Source: Filimonas zeae (GTDB lineage: Bacteria; Bacteroidota; Bacteroidia; Chitinophagales; Chitinophagaceae). From it: DNA of 64,000 bases. A program made the translations under genes and the position numbers. The stretch covers positions 1,240,769-1,304,768 of the forward strand of contig NZ_BMIB01000001.1 in assembly GCF_014641615.1 (NCBI RefSeq). The letters run 5' to 3'. Below the pieces are notes generated by a model. It saw only the letters and a list, made by a program, of their open reading frames with translations. It did not search any database and had not been told where the DNA came from. Positions within the stretch are counted from its first letter, which is position 1, and each line of letters opens with the position of its first letter. Shown here piece after piece: positions 28,366 to 37,178 of the stretch.

Positions 28366-29508
28366 ATGAATATTAAAACAATATTGGGCATGGCTGCATT
28401 ATTTGCGCCTGCAGCATTATGGGCACAGGAAGGCTACGTGGTAAAGGGTAAGGTGGGCAATCTGAATGCGCCTGCCAAAGCTTACCTGTATTACAAAGTA
28501 AAAGGTGTTTCATCGGTTGATTCTGTTTTTTTGAAAAACGGTCAGTTTACCTTCAAAGGCAAAGTGGGTGCGCCTAAAGAGGCGAACATTCTGGTAGTGC
28601 ATGGTGAGCAACAGGATAACCCGGCTATACGCCCTACGCGTGATGTGCTTGCTTTTTTTATTGAAGATGCGGTTATTCAGATTACAGCAAAAGATTCTAT
28701 AAAAAATGCCATTGTTAAAGGCTCTGTTACTACGGATGACAATGCGAAGATTGATGCTACACTGAGGCCTATTTACGGGAAGTACGACCTGTTGAATAAA
28801 GAATACAAAGCGCAGCCGCAAGAAAAACAAAAGGACTCTGCCTACCTCATGTCGCTGGAAGCCCGTGCAGCAGCGGTACAGAAAGAAATCATTGACACTA
28901 AAATGGCGTATGTAAAAGCACATCCGGAGAAGTATATGGCGCTGATGGCTTTAAACTCTACGCTACCGCCGGAGGAGTTTGATGCTATTGCGGCAGAGAA
29001 AGTATTTAACACCCTGGCAGAGAAAAACAGAAAGAGTGAACTGGGGCAGGAGCTACAGGCGCGTATTGAAAAAGTGAAGAAAACGCAGGATGGTGCGCTG
29101 GCACCCGATTTTACACAGAACGATGTAAATGGCAAGCCGGTAAAACTGTCTGATTTCAGAGGAAAGTGGGTGTTGCTCGATTTCTGGGCCAGCTGGTGTG
29201 GACCCTGCCGCCGCGAAAACCCCAACCTGGTTAAAACGTATCAGGCGTTTAAAGACAAAGGTTTTACAGTACTGGGCGTATCGCTGGATAAACCAACCGA
29301 TAAAGAGAAATGGGTGGCTGCTATTGAAAAAGACGGTTTAACCTGGACACAGGTGTCTGATTTGAAAGCCTGGGACAATGAAGCAGCTAAACTGTACGAG
29401 GTTACTGCTATTCCCATGAACTTTCTTATTAGCCCGGAAGGTAAAATAGTAGCCCGTTACCTGCGTGGCGAAGCGCTGGACAAAAAACTGGCAGAAGTGA
29501 TTAAGTAG
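28366..29508 (+). CDS. TlpA-like protein: DUF4369 plus thioredoxin domain
   Basis: Secreted thiol-disulfide protein. A signal peptide ends near LWAQEGY (residue 20). The first 110 residues form a beta-rich DUF4369 domain (GYVVKGKVGNL, VDSVFLKNGQFTFKG), then a charged helical spacer, then an AhpC/TSA-thioredoxin domain with Cys278-Gly-Pro-Cys281 in FWASWCGPCRRENP and cis-Pro in TAIPMNF. This is a common Bacteroidota arrangement. It is the last gene of the sigma/FecR/SusCD/protease operon and is followed by a hairpin and T-rich stretch. Confidence 0.9.
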   Translation: MNIKTILGMAALFAPAALWAQEGYVVKGKVGNLNAPAKAYLYYKVKGVSSVDSVFLKNGQFTFKGKVGAPKEANILVVHGEQQDNPAIRPTRDVLAFFIEDAVIQITAKDSIKNAIVKGSVTTDDNAKIDATLRPIYGKYDLLNKEYKAQPQEKQKDSAYLMSLEARAAAVQKEIIDTKMAYVKAHPEKYMALMALNSTLPPEEFDAIAAEKVFNTLAEKNRKSELGQELQARIEKVKKTQDGALAPDFTQNDVNGKPVKLSDFRGKWVLLDFWASWCGPCRRENPNLVKTYQAFKDKGFTVLGVSLDKPTDKEKWVAAIEKDGLTWTQVSDLKAWDNEAAKLYEVTAIPMNFLISPEGKIVARYLRGEALDKKLAEVIK

Positions 29509-29526
29509 TAGTGTGTGAATAAAAAT

Positions 29527-29575
29527 TGCCGGTTGGCGCTGCTTTCAAAAGCAGGCTGCCGGCAGTATTATTTTA
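29527..29575 (+). terminator. Probable terminator of the SusCD/S41 operon
   Basis: TGCCGG (29527-29532) pairs with CCGGCA (29559-29564) enclosing an inner GCTGCTT/AAGCAGG-type stem; a TATTATTTTAA stretch follows. The T tract is broken by A. Confidence 0.6.
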
Positions 29576-29753
29576 AGTGTGCCGGCATGCTCTTTTATAA
29601 AAGTACAGGTAAAAAAATACCGGCAGGGTATGTAAATTACCCTGCTATAGGTGATGATGCGTTTCCCATGGAGTACAGCCCGCACTAACGTGGGCATTCT
29701 GTTTTTACTGCTTTCGGGTTCTGTTCACAGACTTCAGCTTCTCTTTGGGGAGA
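29576..29753. other. Intergenic region between convergent operon ends
   Basis: No gene is visible. It contains an eight-base inverted repeat GCAGGGTA/TACCCTGC around 29624-29646 and a GCCCGCAC-TAAC-GTGGGC hairpin at 29678-29695 followed by TTCTGTTTTT, which could end transcription from either side. Confidence 0.45.
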
Positions 29754-30008
29754 CTACCTGGGAGGATTATTTTCTTTCTTCTCCTTAATATTTAACGGGT
29801 GCGGGCCAATTAATTTGCCGTTCAGGGCTTCCATGGCCGCTCTTGCCTGGTTGTCATCTTCTAATTCCACCACGCCCTTACGGGTGCTCTTCATGGTAAT
29901 AGGGTCTTGAAACACTTTGGCATAAGAAACCCAGCCAAAGGGAGAAAAAAGACGCTGCAGGTCGTATTTATTATAATGGGCCGGTAATGCAGATACTGAA
30001 AGTCTCAT
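29754..30008 (-). CDS. RRM-type RNA-binding protein
   Basis: An 84-residue single RNA recognition motif protein that should bind single-stranded RNA in the cytoplasm. The start MRLSVSALP at 30008 gives the first strand; the RNP1-like element is RKGVVELEDD and the helix/strand order continues with QARAAMEALNGKLIG; the tail is basic and charged (NIKEKKENNPP). A longer frame begins at 30101, but its extra 31 residues have no RRM character and a TATCTTTG promoter box lies between, so 30008 is preferred. Small RRM proteins are abundant in Bacteroidota, which usually lack Hfq, and have been linked to post-transcriptional control of polysaccharide utilization genes. Confidence 0.9.
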   Translation of the reverse strand: MRLSVSALPAHYNKYDLQRLFSPFGWVSYAKVFQDPITMKSTRKGVVELEDDNQARAAMEALNGKLIGPHPLNIKEKKENNPPR

Positions 30009-30024
30009 AGTAAATCTTATCCCC

Positions 30025-30032
30025 CAAAGATA
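30025..30032 (-). promoter_or_regulatory. -7 promoter box of the RRM gene
   Basis: On the minus strand this reads TATCTTTG, an exact match to the Bacteroidota -7 consensus TAnnTTTG, 17 bases upstream of the ATG at 30008. No well-placed TTG -33 box is obvious. It supports the short version of the gene. Confidence 0.55.
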
Positions 30033-30117
30033 GCAGAAATTGTAGAGTCCTCCCACACCTTCAATAGTATAGTTTTCAATGGTTTCGTTAAATTGCACCA
30101 TTACTTAACTGTTTTTT

Positions 30118-30723
30118 TTGCCTCAGAACGTACCATTATCTATAGAAAAAGAACTGCTGCAACAGATTGCCGGAGGAGATGAAGCCGCTTTTGGGAGGCT
30201 TTTCAGCCTTGTTGTGCCTGTTTTGCAACGGTCGGTACTAAAGCTGGTAGCTTCGGAAGAGGGTATGCAGGAGGTAATTCAGGAAACCTTTATCCGCGTA
30301 TGGCTGAACCGCGATAAGTTGCCGGAGCTGGATAAGCCGGTACATTGGCTGTTTCGGGTGGCCTCTAACGAAAGTCTTACGTATCTGCGCAAAAAAGCTT
30401 TGCAAAAGCGGCATTTGAACGTGTATGCAGGCGGGGGAGGGGAAAAATCGGCGGAAGAAGAGCAGGCTTCGGCCCTGATGACGCTGAAAGAAACCAGCTT
30501 ACTGGTGCAGCAGGCTGTAAACCGGCTACCTCCGCAGCGGCAGCTGATTTACCGCATGAGCCGTAACGAAGGCCTGAAAAATTCGGAAATAGCTGAAAAA
30601 CTGGGTGTTACAGATAGTCATGTGCGTAATACGCTGGTAATGGCCCTGCAATCTATCCGGGAATACCTGGCCGCTGCCGGCAAGGTAGTACCACTGATGG
30701 CGCTATTTTTTAAAAATTTCTAA
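30118..30723 (+). CDS. RNA polymerase ECF sigma-70 factor
   Basis: Sigma factor paired with the FecR gene 111 bp downstream. Region 2 contains GGDEAAFGRLFSLVVP and ETFIRVWLNRDKLPELDKP; region 4 has LPPQRQLIYRMSRNEGLKNSEIAEKLGVTDSHVRNTLVMAL. The C-terminus is a hydrophobic tail (VVPLMALFFKNF). No ATG is available: the frame opens at 30109 after a TAA, and the first plausible start is TTG at 30118, giving PQNVPLSIEKELLQQI. Use of TTG may keep expression low. It is divergent from the RRM gene. Confidence 0.9.
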   Translation: MPQNVPLSIEKELLQQIAGGDEAAFGRLFSLVVPVLQRSVLKLVASEEGMQEVIQETFIRVWLNRDKLPELDKPVHWLFRVASNESLTYLRKKALQKRHLNVYAGGGGEKSAEEEQASALMTLKETSLLVQQAVNRLPPQRQLIYRMSRNEGLKNSEIAEKLGVTDSHVRNTLVMALQSIREYLAAAGKVVPLMALFFKNF

Positions 30724-30740
30724 AAAAAGTACAAACCGTT

Positions 30741-30773
30741 AGGTACAAACTTCTTTCCGGTTATTCTTTACTT
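30741..30773 (+). promoter_or_regulatory. Candidate ECF promoter in the sigma/FecR gap
   Basis: The stretch starts AGGTACAAAC and ends GGTTATTCTTTAC. A nearly identical element occurs at 51273-51303 upstream of the amidohydrolase gene. The box GTACAAAC is directly repeated 14 bp upstream (30729-30736). Position between the sigma and fecR genes, about 60 bp before fecR, fits an autoregulated ECF promoter; the assignment to this sigma is inference. Confidence 0.5.
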
Positions 30774-30834
30774 ACAGAACAACCTTATTCCCATTTCAGA
30801 AACCTTCCTTTGAAAACATCCCAGAAATGTTAAT

Positions 30835-32010
30835 ATGATTACTCAGGAAACCGCTTATACCCTGATAGAGAAGCAATTTTCTGCTGAACTGACTGACGCA
30901 GAAAAGGCCGATCTGGATGAATGGATGCTGGATGATGCAAACAGGAGTGCCTTTATAGATAAGGTGTCTGACCTGATGCTGAGCGCCAGTGAATACCAGG
31001 CTTACGATGCCGCATACTGGCAACCCGTGCTTAACAGCGTGCTAGAGGCCGACCGTACAACGGCACAGTTACAGGCATTGCCTTACCGTAAGCGTATGCT
31101 GCTGCCCTGGATGGCGGCTGCGGCAGCGCTGCTGCTATTGCTGTGGGGTACTTTTTATTTTACACGGCAGCAGAAGCAACCCGATACCGCTGGCATACAA
31201 CTGATAAAAGATGTAGCGCCCGGGCATACCGGAGCGGTGCTTACCCTGGCAGATGGCAGAACCGTAGCGCTGGATAGCCTGCCCAATGGGGTAGTAGCTA
31301 CCGATAACGGTGCAGAAATAAGAATGGACGGGAAGGGACTGGTATATAATAATAAAGGAACCGCTGCAACGGCATATAATATAATAAGTACACCGGTGGG
31401 CAGGCAGTTTATGCTTACCCTGCCAGACGGGTCGAAGGTGTGGTTAAACTCTGCCTCCTCCTTACGCTATCCGGTAGCTTTTACTGGTAAGGAGCGCAGG
31501 GTGCAGGTAACGGGAGAGGTGTTTTTTGAAGTAGCTGCTGATGCTGCCCGGCCCTTTCGGGTAGAAACAGAGCGATACGGGGTGCTGGAGGTACTGGGTA
31601 CTGCGTTTAACATAAATGTATATGCCGATGAAAAGCATGGCGCCACCACGTTAATTGCAGGGGCTGTACGTGTAAACAGCGGGCGGCAGCAGTTGGTGTT
31701 GCAGCCGGGCCAGCAGGCACAGGTAAGTGCTACACAGGCCATTCAGCTGAATGCCAATGCCAATCTGGCACAGGTTACTGCCTGGAAAGACGGGGTGTTC
31801 AACTTTGCCAATCAGCCGCTGGAAGTGGTAATGCGGCAGCTGGCACGCTGGTATGATATTGAAATTGTTTATGAGGGGCATGTGCCCGATATAGAGTTCT
31901 TTGGAGAAATGGGTAAAAACCTTACCCTGCAGCAGGTACTGCATGTACTGGAACAAACAGGTGTGAAATTTAAAATGGAGGAAACCAACAAGCTGGTAGT
32001 TATGCCTTAG
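30835..32010 (+). CDS. FecR-family anti-sigma factor
   Basis: Inner membrane anti-sigma regulator. A cytoplasmic N-terminal region of about 85 residues contains LIEKQFSAELTDAEKADLDEW; the membrane segment is MLLPWMAAAAALLLLLWG (about 86-104); the FecR domain follows at about 180-280 with FMLTLPDGSKVWLNSASSLRYP and VTGEVFFEVAADAARPF, and the DUF4974 domain at about 320-391. It is the normal length for Bacteroidota FecR. A 145-bp gap with a hairpin separates it from susC. Confidence 0.94.
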   Translation: MITQETAYTLIEKQFSAELTDAEKADLDEWMLDDANRSAFIDKVSDLMLSASEYQAYDAAYWQPVLNSVLEADRTTAQLQALPYRKRMLLPWMAAAAALLLLLWGTFYFTRQQKQPDTAGIQLIKDVAPGHTGAVLTLADGRTVALDSLPNGVVATDNGAEIRMDGKGLVYNNKGTAATAYNIISTPVGRQFMLTLPDGSKVWLNSASSLRYPVAFTGKERRVQVTGEVFFEVAADAARPFRVETERYGVLEVLGTAFNINVYADEKHGATTLIAGAVRVNSGRQQLVLQPGQQAQVSATQAIQLNANANLAQVTAWKDGVFNFANQPLEVVMRQLARWYDIEIVYEGHVPDIEFFGEMGKNLTLQQVLHVLEQTGVKFKMEETNKLVVMP

Positions 32011-32054
32011 TGCAATTAATAGATGGGTTTACGGCAGGATGCCTGAAACGAAAA

Positions 32055-32081
32055 ACCGCTCCGGGTCGCGACCGGAACGGT
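32055..32081 (+). other. Hairpin in the susC leader
   Basis: ACCG-C-TCCGG (32055-32064) pairs with CCGGA-A-CGGT (32072-32081), one internal C/A mismatch and a GTCGCGA loop. It lies about 75 bp before susC and has no T tract, so it is more likely an RNA structure in the leader than a terminator. Confidence 0.5.
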
Positions 32082-32155
32082 AAGTACGTAAGGCTTCCTG
32101 ATTAATTATAGTCACGCAAGACTGCTTATTCATTTAACCAAACTGTTACAAAGTT

Positions 32156-35100
32156 ATGCAAATCAGAACTCTTTGTAACCGGCTGCTTCATGCTGTTTTA
32201 CAACAGCGTACTCCCGCAGGTATTTACCATTGGGAACAAAGCCGGTTGATGGCCAAAACGGTGAAAATTATGAAATTAACTGCTGTATTGATTCTCTTTT
32301 TCTCCTTACATGTGAGCGCCAGAGTGGCTTCGCAAAGCATTAGCTTTAAGGGAAAAGATGTGTCGCTGGAAAAAGCCTTTGCCGAAATAAAGGCACAAAC
32401 CGGTTACCTGGTTATTGGTAACAAAAAACTGCTGAGCAATGCAGGCCGTGTTACACTGTCTGTAGATAAAATGCCTTTAAAACAATTTCTGGATCTTTTA
32501 CTCAAAAACCAGGGATTACAATATTCCATAGAAGCGCAAACCATTGTTATTTCTGCCAAACCCGTAGCCATGGCTGCACCGCAGGCAGAATCCAATGCAA
32601 ACACGTTTGCCGCTCCGCCACCCCCCATTAAGGTGATGGGTTATTTAATGCGGCAGGATGGAAAAGATATGCTGGCAGGTGCCGCCGTTCATGTTAAAGG
32701 TGCCAAAACAGGTGTAACCTCCGATAATCAGGGCCGCTTCACCATTGAAGCCAATGTGGGTGATTTACTGGTAATTGAGTACATAGGTTTTGAAACCAGA
32801 GTGGTAGAAGTGAAGGGGCCTGCGTTAGGGGTTATTTATCTTACTGTATCGCAAAACCAGCTGGATGAAACCGTGGTAATGGCATATGGTACTACTACGC
32901 GCCGCTTTAACACCGGTAACATTGTAAAAGTATCGGCAGAAGATATTGCCAAACAGCCTGTAAACAACGTACTACTGGCCTTACAGGGCCGTATGCCGGG
33001 TGTACTTACCACGCAAAGCAATGGTGTAACCGGCTCGCGCGTAAACATACAGATACGCGGCCAGAACTTTTTAAATGGTGTAGTGGGCAGAAACGATCCT
33101 TTGTATGTGGTAGATGGTGTGCCCTTTGCTGCTACTGCTTTAAACAGACAGGTAAACGGCGCCAATGCCGGTGATGGCGCTACGGGCGAAACCAGCCCGC
33201 TGGCCGTACTGAACCCTTCGGATATTGAAAGTATTGAAGTATTAAAAGATGCGGATGCCACGGCTATTTACGGTTCACGTGCTGCCAATGGGGTAGTGCT
33301 GATTACCACCAAAAAAGGTAAATCGGGCAAAACAACTTTTAATACCAATGTATGGACGGGCCGTTCTAACGCAACCCGTTATGCGGAGGTACTGTCTACA
33401 GAGGAATACCGCAGACTGCGCAAAATATCTTTTGTAAACGCAGGTATTACGCCTAATACCACCAACGCGCCTGACCTGTTGGTGTTCGATTCTACCAAAG
33501 ATGTAAACTGGCAGAAATATTTTACTGGTAATACAGCCAGCACTACCGATGCAAATGCTTCTGTTTCGGGTGGTGATTTAAGAACTAAGTTTTTATTAAG
33601 TGCCAGCTACCACAAAGAAAATACGGTGTTTGCTACCGAACAGGGGTACAAGCGTGCTTCTGTAATGCTGAATTCAGATCATACTTCGCTGGATGGGAAG
33701 TTGAATATTGGTGCTACTGCCCAATACTCTTCCGATAAAAATAACCTTTCTGCTACTGATCCTACTTCCAATGCGTATCAACTGGCGCCTAATTTCCCGT
33801 TATACAATCCCAATGGCTCACTGTTCTGGCTGGGCTTCAGCTCTAACCCTATGGCGCAGATGCTGAACTCGTTTAATAACAACAGCGCCAGCCTTATGGG
33901 TAATGCCAAAATCAGATACACCATTATTCCGGGGCTGGATGTGAAAGCTACTTTGGGGTATACCAAACTTACCAACGATCAGGTAAGACTTACTACCCTG
34001 GCCTCTTCCAACCCGGCTTTTGGCAGTACGAGCGGCAGCTCCAGCTTTACCAATTTTACGCAGGAAACTTTTTTAATTGAGCCGCAGGTATCCTATAATA
34101 AGAACATAGCAAGCGGGCGGCTGAGTGTGCTGGCAGGTGGCTCTTTACAGAATATCAATTCTAAAATGCCTTTTAACCTGTTTGCCAGCGGCTTTACTTC
34201 TGACGAGTTTTTGTCAGATCCGCAGGCGGCAACCACACGTTCGGTTACTACTTCTACCAACCAGTACAAGTTTGCTTCTGTATTTGGCCGGGTAACTTAT
34301 AACTGGCACAACAAATACATTCTGAATGGTACTTTCCGCCGTGATGGATCATCCCGGTTTGGCCCTGGTAAAAAGTACGGCAACTTTGGTGCGGTAGGTG
34401 CTGCCTGGTTATTCTCTGAAGAAAAGTTTGCTAAAAACATTCCCGGCTTAAGCTTTGGTAAACTGCGTGGCAGTTATGGCGTGGCAGGGAATGATCAGAT
34501 AGGTGATTTCCTGTTTCTTTCCACTTACCGGACAACAGGTGGCTATGGTGCCGGTGCAGCTACCAGCCCAACAGGCATCTCTAACCCCAATATACAGTGG
34601 GAAGTAAACCGTAAGCTGGAAGGTGCAGTAGAACTGGGCTTTTTTAAAGATAAAGTGTTATTAAGCGCTGCCTGGTACAGAAACCGCAGCAGTAGCCAGC
34701 TCACTAATTTTACATTAAGCCCACAGGCTGGCTTTACCAGCTATACGGCTAACATGCCTGCATTGGTGCAGAATACCGGTTGGGAGTTTTCGTTAACTAC
34801 GGTGAATATTGACAATGGTAAACTCAGGTACACCAGTGCCCTTAACCTTACCATTGGCCGCAATAAACTGGTATATTACCCCGACCTGAAATCGGGTGCT
34901 GCCTCTTCGCTGGTAAACCTGTACGCAGAAGGCTATCCTTTAAGCAGCATGTTTGTGTATAAATACCTGGGCGACGATGCTACAACCGGATTACCCATGG
35001 TAGAAGATGTAGACAAGAGTGGCACCATAGTAGGCGGGCTTTTTTATAATGGCCGTGGCGACCGTGTTTATGCTGGTACTACTTACCCGGATTTTTATGG

Positions 35101-35572
35101 TGGTTTAAACAACAGCCTTAGCTACAAAGGGTTTCAGCTGGATGTGTTTGTGCAATTTACCAAACAACAGGGCAGATCTGTTGCTTCCAGCAGTTTTTAT
35201 CCTCCCGGAAATTCACAATACGCCAACATGTCAAAAGACCTGGTATATAAATACCTGGGCACACCTGATAAATGGGATAATAACCCCAAAATTACGCAGC
35301 AGTTTGGAGCGGCTTATACTGCTTATAATAACTGGGTAGGTTCTGATGCCAATATAGTAGATGCTTCTTTTATCCGGTTAAAAAACGTAAACCTTTCGTA
35401 CAGTCTGCCATCTGCCTTACTTAAAAAATGGCATATGCAAAATGTACGGGTGTATATGCAGGGCCAGAACCTGTTAACCATTACGGGGTATAAAGGGTTC
35501 GATCCTGAAGTAAGGTCGGCCGCATTGCCTCCGTTACGTACTATTACTGCCGGTATTCAATTCACACTGTAA
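32156..35572 (+). CDS. SusC/RagA-family TonB-linked protein with STN signalling domain
   Basis: Outer membrane transporter and transducer. The reading frame begins with about 38 polar residues before the true hydrophobic signal (MKLTAVLILFFSLHVSA, near residue 40); such long leaders are seen in Chitinophagaceae SusC proteins, but an internal start at the second or third Met is possible. An STN domain follows (about 63-130, SISFKGKDVSLEKAFAEIK), then a carboxypeptidase-regulatory-like domain (about 160-240), TonB-box-like DETVVMAYGT, a plug with VLKDADATAIYGSRAANGVV, and the barrel. STN matches the upstream sigma/FecR pair. It is followed 10 bp later by susD. Confidence 0.95.
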   Translation: MQIRTLCNRLLHAVLQQRTPAGIYHWEQSRLMAKTVKIMKLTAVLILFFSLHVSARVASQSISFKGKDVSLEKAFAEIKAQTGYLVIGNKKLLSNAGRVTLSVDKMPLKQFLDLLLKNQGLQYSIEAQTIVISAKPVAMAAPQAESNANTFAAPPPPIKVMGYLMRQDGKDMLAGAAVHVKGAKTGVTSDNQGRFTIEANVGDLLVIEYIGFETRVVEVKGPALGVIYLTVSQNQLDETVVMAYGTTTRRFNTGNIVKVSAEDIAKQPVNNVLLALQGRMPGVLTTQSNGVTGSRVNIQIRGQNFLNGVVGRNDPLYVVDGVPFAATALNRQVNGANAGDGATGETSPLAVLNPSDIESIEVLKDADATAIYGSRAANGVVLITTKKGKSGKTTFNTNVWTGRSNATRYAEVLSTEEYRRLRKISFVNAGITPNTTNAPDLLVFDSTKDVNWQKYFTGNTASTTDANASVSGGDLRTKFLLSASYHKENTVFATEQGYKRASVMLNSDHTSLDGKLNIGATAQYSSDKNNLSATDPTSNAYQLAPNFPLYNPNGSLFWLGFSSNPMAQMLNSFNNNSASLMGNAKIRYTIIPGLDVKATLGYTKLTNDQVRLTTLASSNPAFGSTSGSSSFTNFTQETFLIEPQVSYNKNIASGRLSVLAGGSLQNINSKMPFNLFASGFTSDEFLSDPQAATTRSVTTSTNQYKFASVFGRVTYNWHNKYILNGTFRRDGSSRFGPGKKYGNFGAVGAAWLFSEEKFAKNIPGLSFGKLRGSYGVAGNDQIGDFLFLSTYRTTGGYGAGAATSPTGISNPNIQWEVNRKLEGAVELGFFKDKVLLSAAWYRNRSSSQLTNFTLSPQAGFTSYTANMPALVQNTGWEFSLTTVNIDNGKLRYTSALNLTIGRNKLVYYPDLKSGAASSLVNLYAEGYPLSSMFVYKYLGDDATTGLPMVEDVDKSGTIVGGLFYNGRGDRVYAGTTYPDFYGGLNNSLSYKGFQLDVFVQFTKQQGRSVASSSFYPPGNSQYANMSKDLVYKYLGTPDKWDNNPKITQQFGAAYTAYNNWVGSDANIVDASFIRLKNVNLSYSLPSALLKKWHMQNVRVYMQGQNLLTITGYKGFDPEVRSAALPPLRTITAGIQFTL

Positions 35573-35582
35573 TTATCGAACT

Positions 35583-37046
35583 ATGTCATTTATTCATATA
35601 TCTCCCGCAAATACATTTAAAAAAGGAAGGATGGCTATGCAGGCCCTGGCGGTGCTGCTGGCTGCCCAGTCTGTAACCAGCTGTAAAAAGCTGGTAGAGG
35701 CAGATGTGCCTAAAAACTTACAAACGCAGCAGGCGGTATTTACTACCAATACTACTGCCAATGCAGCTGTAAATGGTATGTACAGTGCTATATCGGGTAC
35801 CAGCTTTTTAAATGGCCCGGTTACGCAAATGATGGGCTTATCGGCCGATGAGTTTTATTTCAGCGCTGCCCGTGATGCATATGACCAGTTTACAGCCAAC
35901 ACCATATCTTTTCAGGCTAATAACGATAATCTCAGTTTATGGTCCAGCCCTTATTCGGTTATTTATCAGGCCAATAGTATTATAGAAGGGCTTGCCCTGC
36001 CATCCAGCCTGGTGGCAGATTCGTTAAAAAGGCAGTATACCGCTGAGGCGCGGCTGGTAAGAGGTCTTTGTCATTTTTATCTTACCAATATGTATGGAAA
36101 GGTGCCGCTGATTACCACCACCAACATTAATATAACAGCCAGCCAGCCACGTAACACGGTAGATGAAGTGTATACTAAGATATTGGAAGACCTTACTTAT
36201 GCTGAAAATAACCTGGCTAAAGATTACCGCTATTCACCTACCGCCGGCGACCGTACGCGTGTAAACAGATGGGCGGCTTCTGCCTTACTGGCAAGGGCAT
36301 ACCTGTACCGTGGGCAGTGGGCACAGGCAGCACAATATGCTTCAAAGGTAATTGACAGTGCAGGCATATACAGCCTGGCCGACATTACTGCCAGCTCTCC
36401 GTTTTATAAAAACAATGCAGAAGCTATCTGGCAATATTATTCTTCTTTGCAACCTACTACCGGATATACGGCAGAAGGTACCATGTTCAGACCCACTGCT
36501 GCTTCTGTTGCCTGTTATGCTTTAAGGCCAGAGTTGTTGAACAGTTTTGAAGCAGGCGACAAGAGAAAGCAGAGCTGGACTATGAGCGCTAACATTACTG
36601 TTGCCGGTGTTACCAATACCTATACGGTTCCCTTAAAATATAAAAACAACAGTGCAACCGTGTCTTATACCGGTGGTGCGCTGGAAGGGCTTACGCCTTT
36701 ACGTTTAGCGGAGCAATATCTGATACGCGCAGAAGCGCTGGCACGCCTGGGCCGTGTTACAGAAGGTGCGGCTGATTTAAACAGGATACGCAGGCGTGCA
36801 GGCCTGGAGGATGTAAACCCGGCTGATGCAACAGCGCTGCTGACTGCAGTTGCTAAGGAGCGCCGTATTGAGTTGTTTGCTGAAATGGGCCACCGCTGGC
36901 TGGATTTAAAACGCACCAATACTGCTGATGCCGTACTGAAAGTGCTGAAGCAGGCTACATGGAAAGCCACAGCGGTGTTGTATCCTGTTCCGGAAGAAGC
37001 CTACAGAAGTAATCCGGCATTGTTACCACAGAACGATGGTTATTAA
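35583..37046 (+). CDS. SusD/RagB-family lipoprotein
   Basis: Outer membrane lipoprotein partner of the preceding SusC. The lipobox Cys is residue 34 from the first ATG (QSVTSCKKL); an internal ATG at 35631 would give a more usual signal peptide of 18 residues. The C-terminal half has LAEQYLIRAEALARLGRVTEGAADLNRIRRRAG and AKERRIELFAEMGHRWLDLKR, the RagB/SusD pattern. At 487 residues it is of the shorter, RagB-like size. A large perfect inverted repeat follows, before the ABC transporter genes. Confidence 0.93.
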   Translation: MSFIHISPANTFKKGRMAMQALAVLLAAQSVTSCKKLVEADVPKNLQTQQAVFTTNTTANAAVNGMYSAISGTSFLNGPVTQMMGLSADEFYFSAARDAYDQFTANTISFQANNDNLSLWSSPYSVIYQANSIIEGLALPSSLVADSLKRQYTAEARLVRGLCHFYLTNMYGKVPLITTTNINITASQPRNTVDEVYTKILEDLTYAENNLAKDYRYSPTAGDRTRVNRWAASALLARAYLYRGQWAQAAQYASKVIDSAGIYSLADITASSPFYKNNAEAIWQYYSSLQPTTGYTAEGTMFRPTAASVACYALRPELLNSFEAGDKRKQSWTMSANITVAGVTNTYTVPLKYKNNSATVSYTGGALEGLTPLRLAEQYLIRAEALARLGRVTEGAADLNRIRRRAGLEDVNPADATALLTAVAKERRIELFAEMGHRWLDLKRTNTADAVLKVLKQATWKATAVLYPVPEEAYRSNPALLPQNDGY

Positions 37047-37062
37047 TTAACAGCCTCTTTTT

Positions 37063-37106
37063 TATCCTGTTGTCTGCTGTGCGTGTGTATAGCAGACAAC
37101 AGGATA
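37063..37106. repeat. Perfect 16-bp inverted repeat between susD and the ABC genes
   Basis: TATCCTGTTGTCTGCT pairs perfectly with AGCAGACAACAGGATA around a 12-base loop. No T tract follows on either strand (T lies upstream on the plus strand), so it is not a textbook terminator. It may be an RNA-stability or partial-termination element setting the ratio of SusCD to the downstream genes. Confidence 0.75.
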
Positions 37107-37178
37107 ACCTATATACCATCTCCATTACAATGCTGTAATGGGTGATGGAAGCTAAAGCCATGTCCAAAGGAAACAGAA

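Noticed and set aside
30008..30101. Extended N-terminus of the RRM protein starting at 30101.
   Set aside because: The extra residues lack RRM character and contain the TATCTTTG promoter box of the shorter gene.
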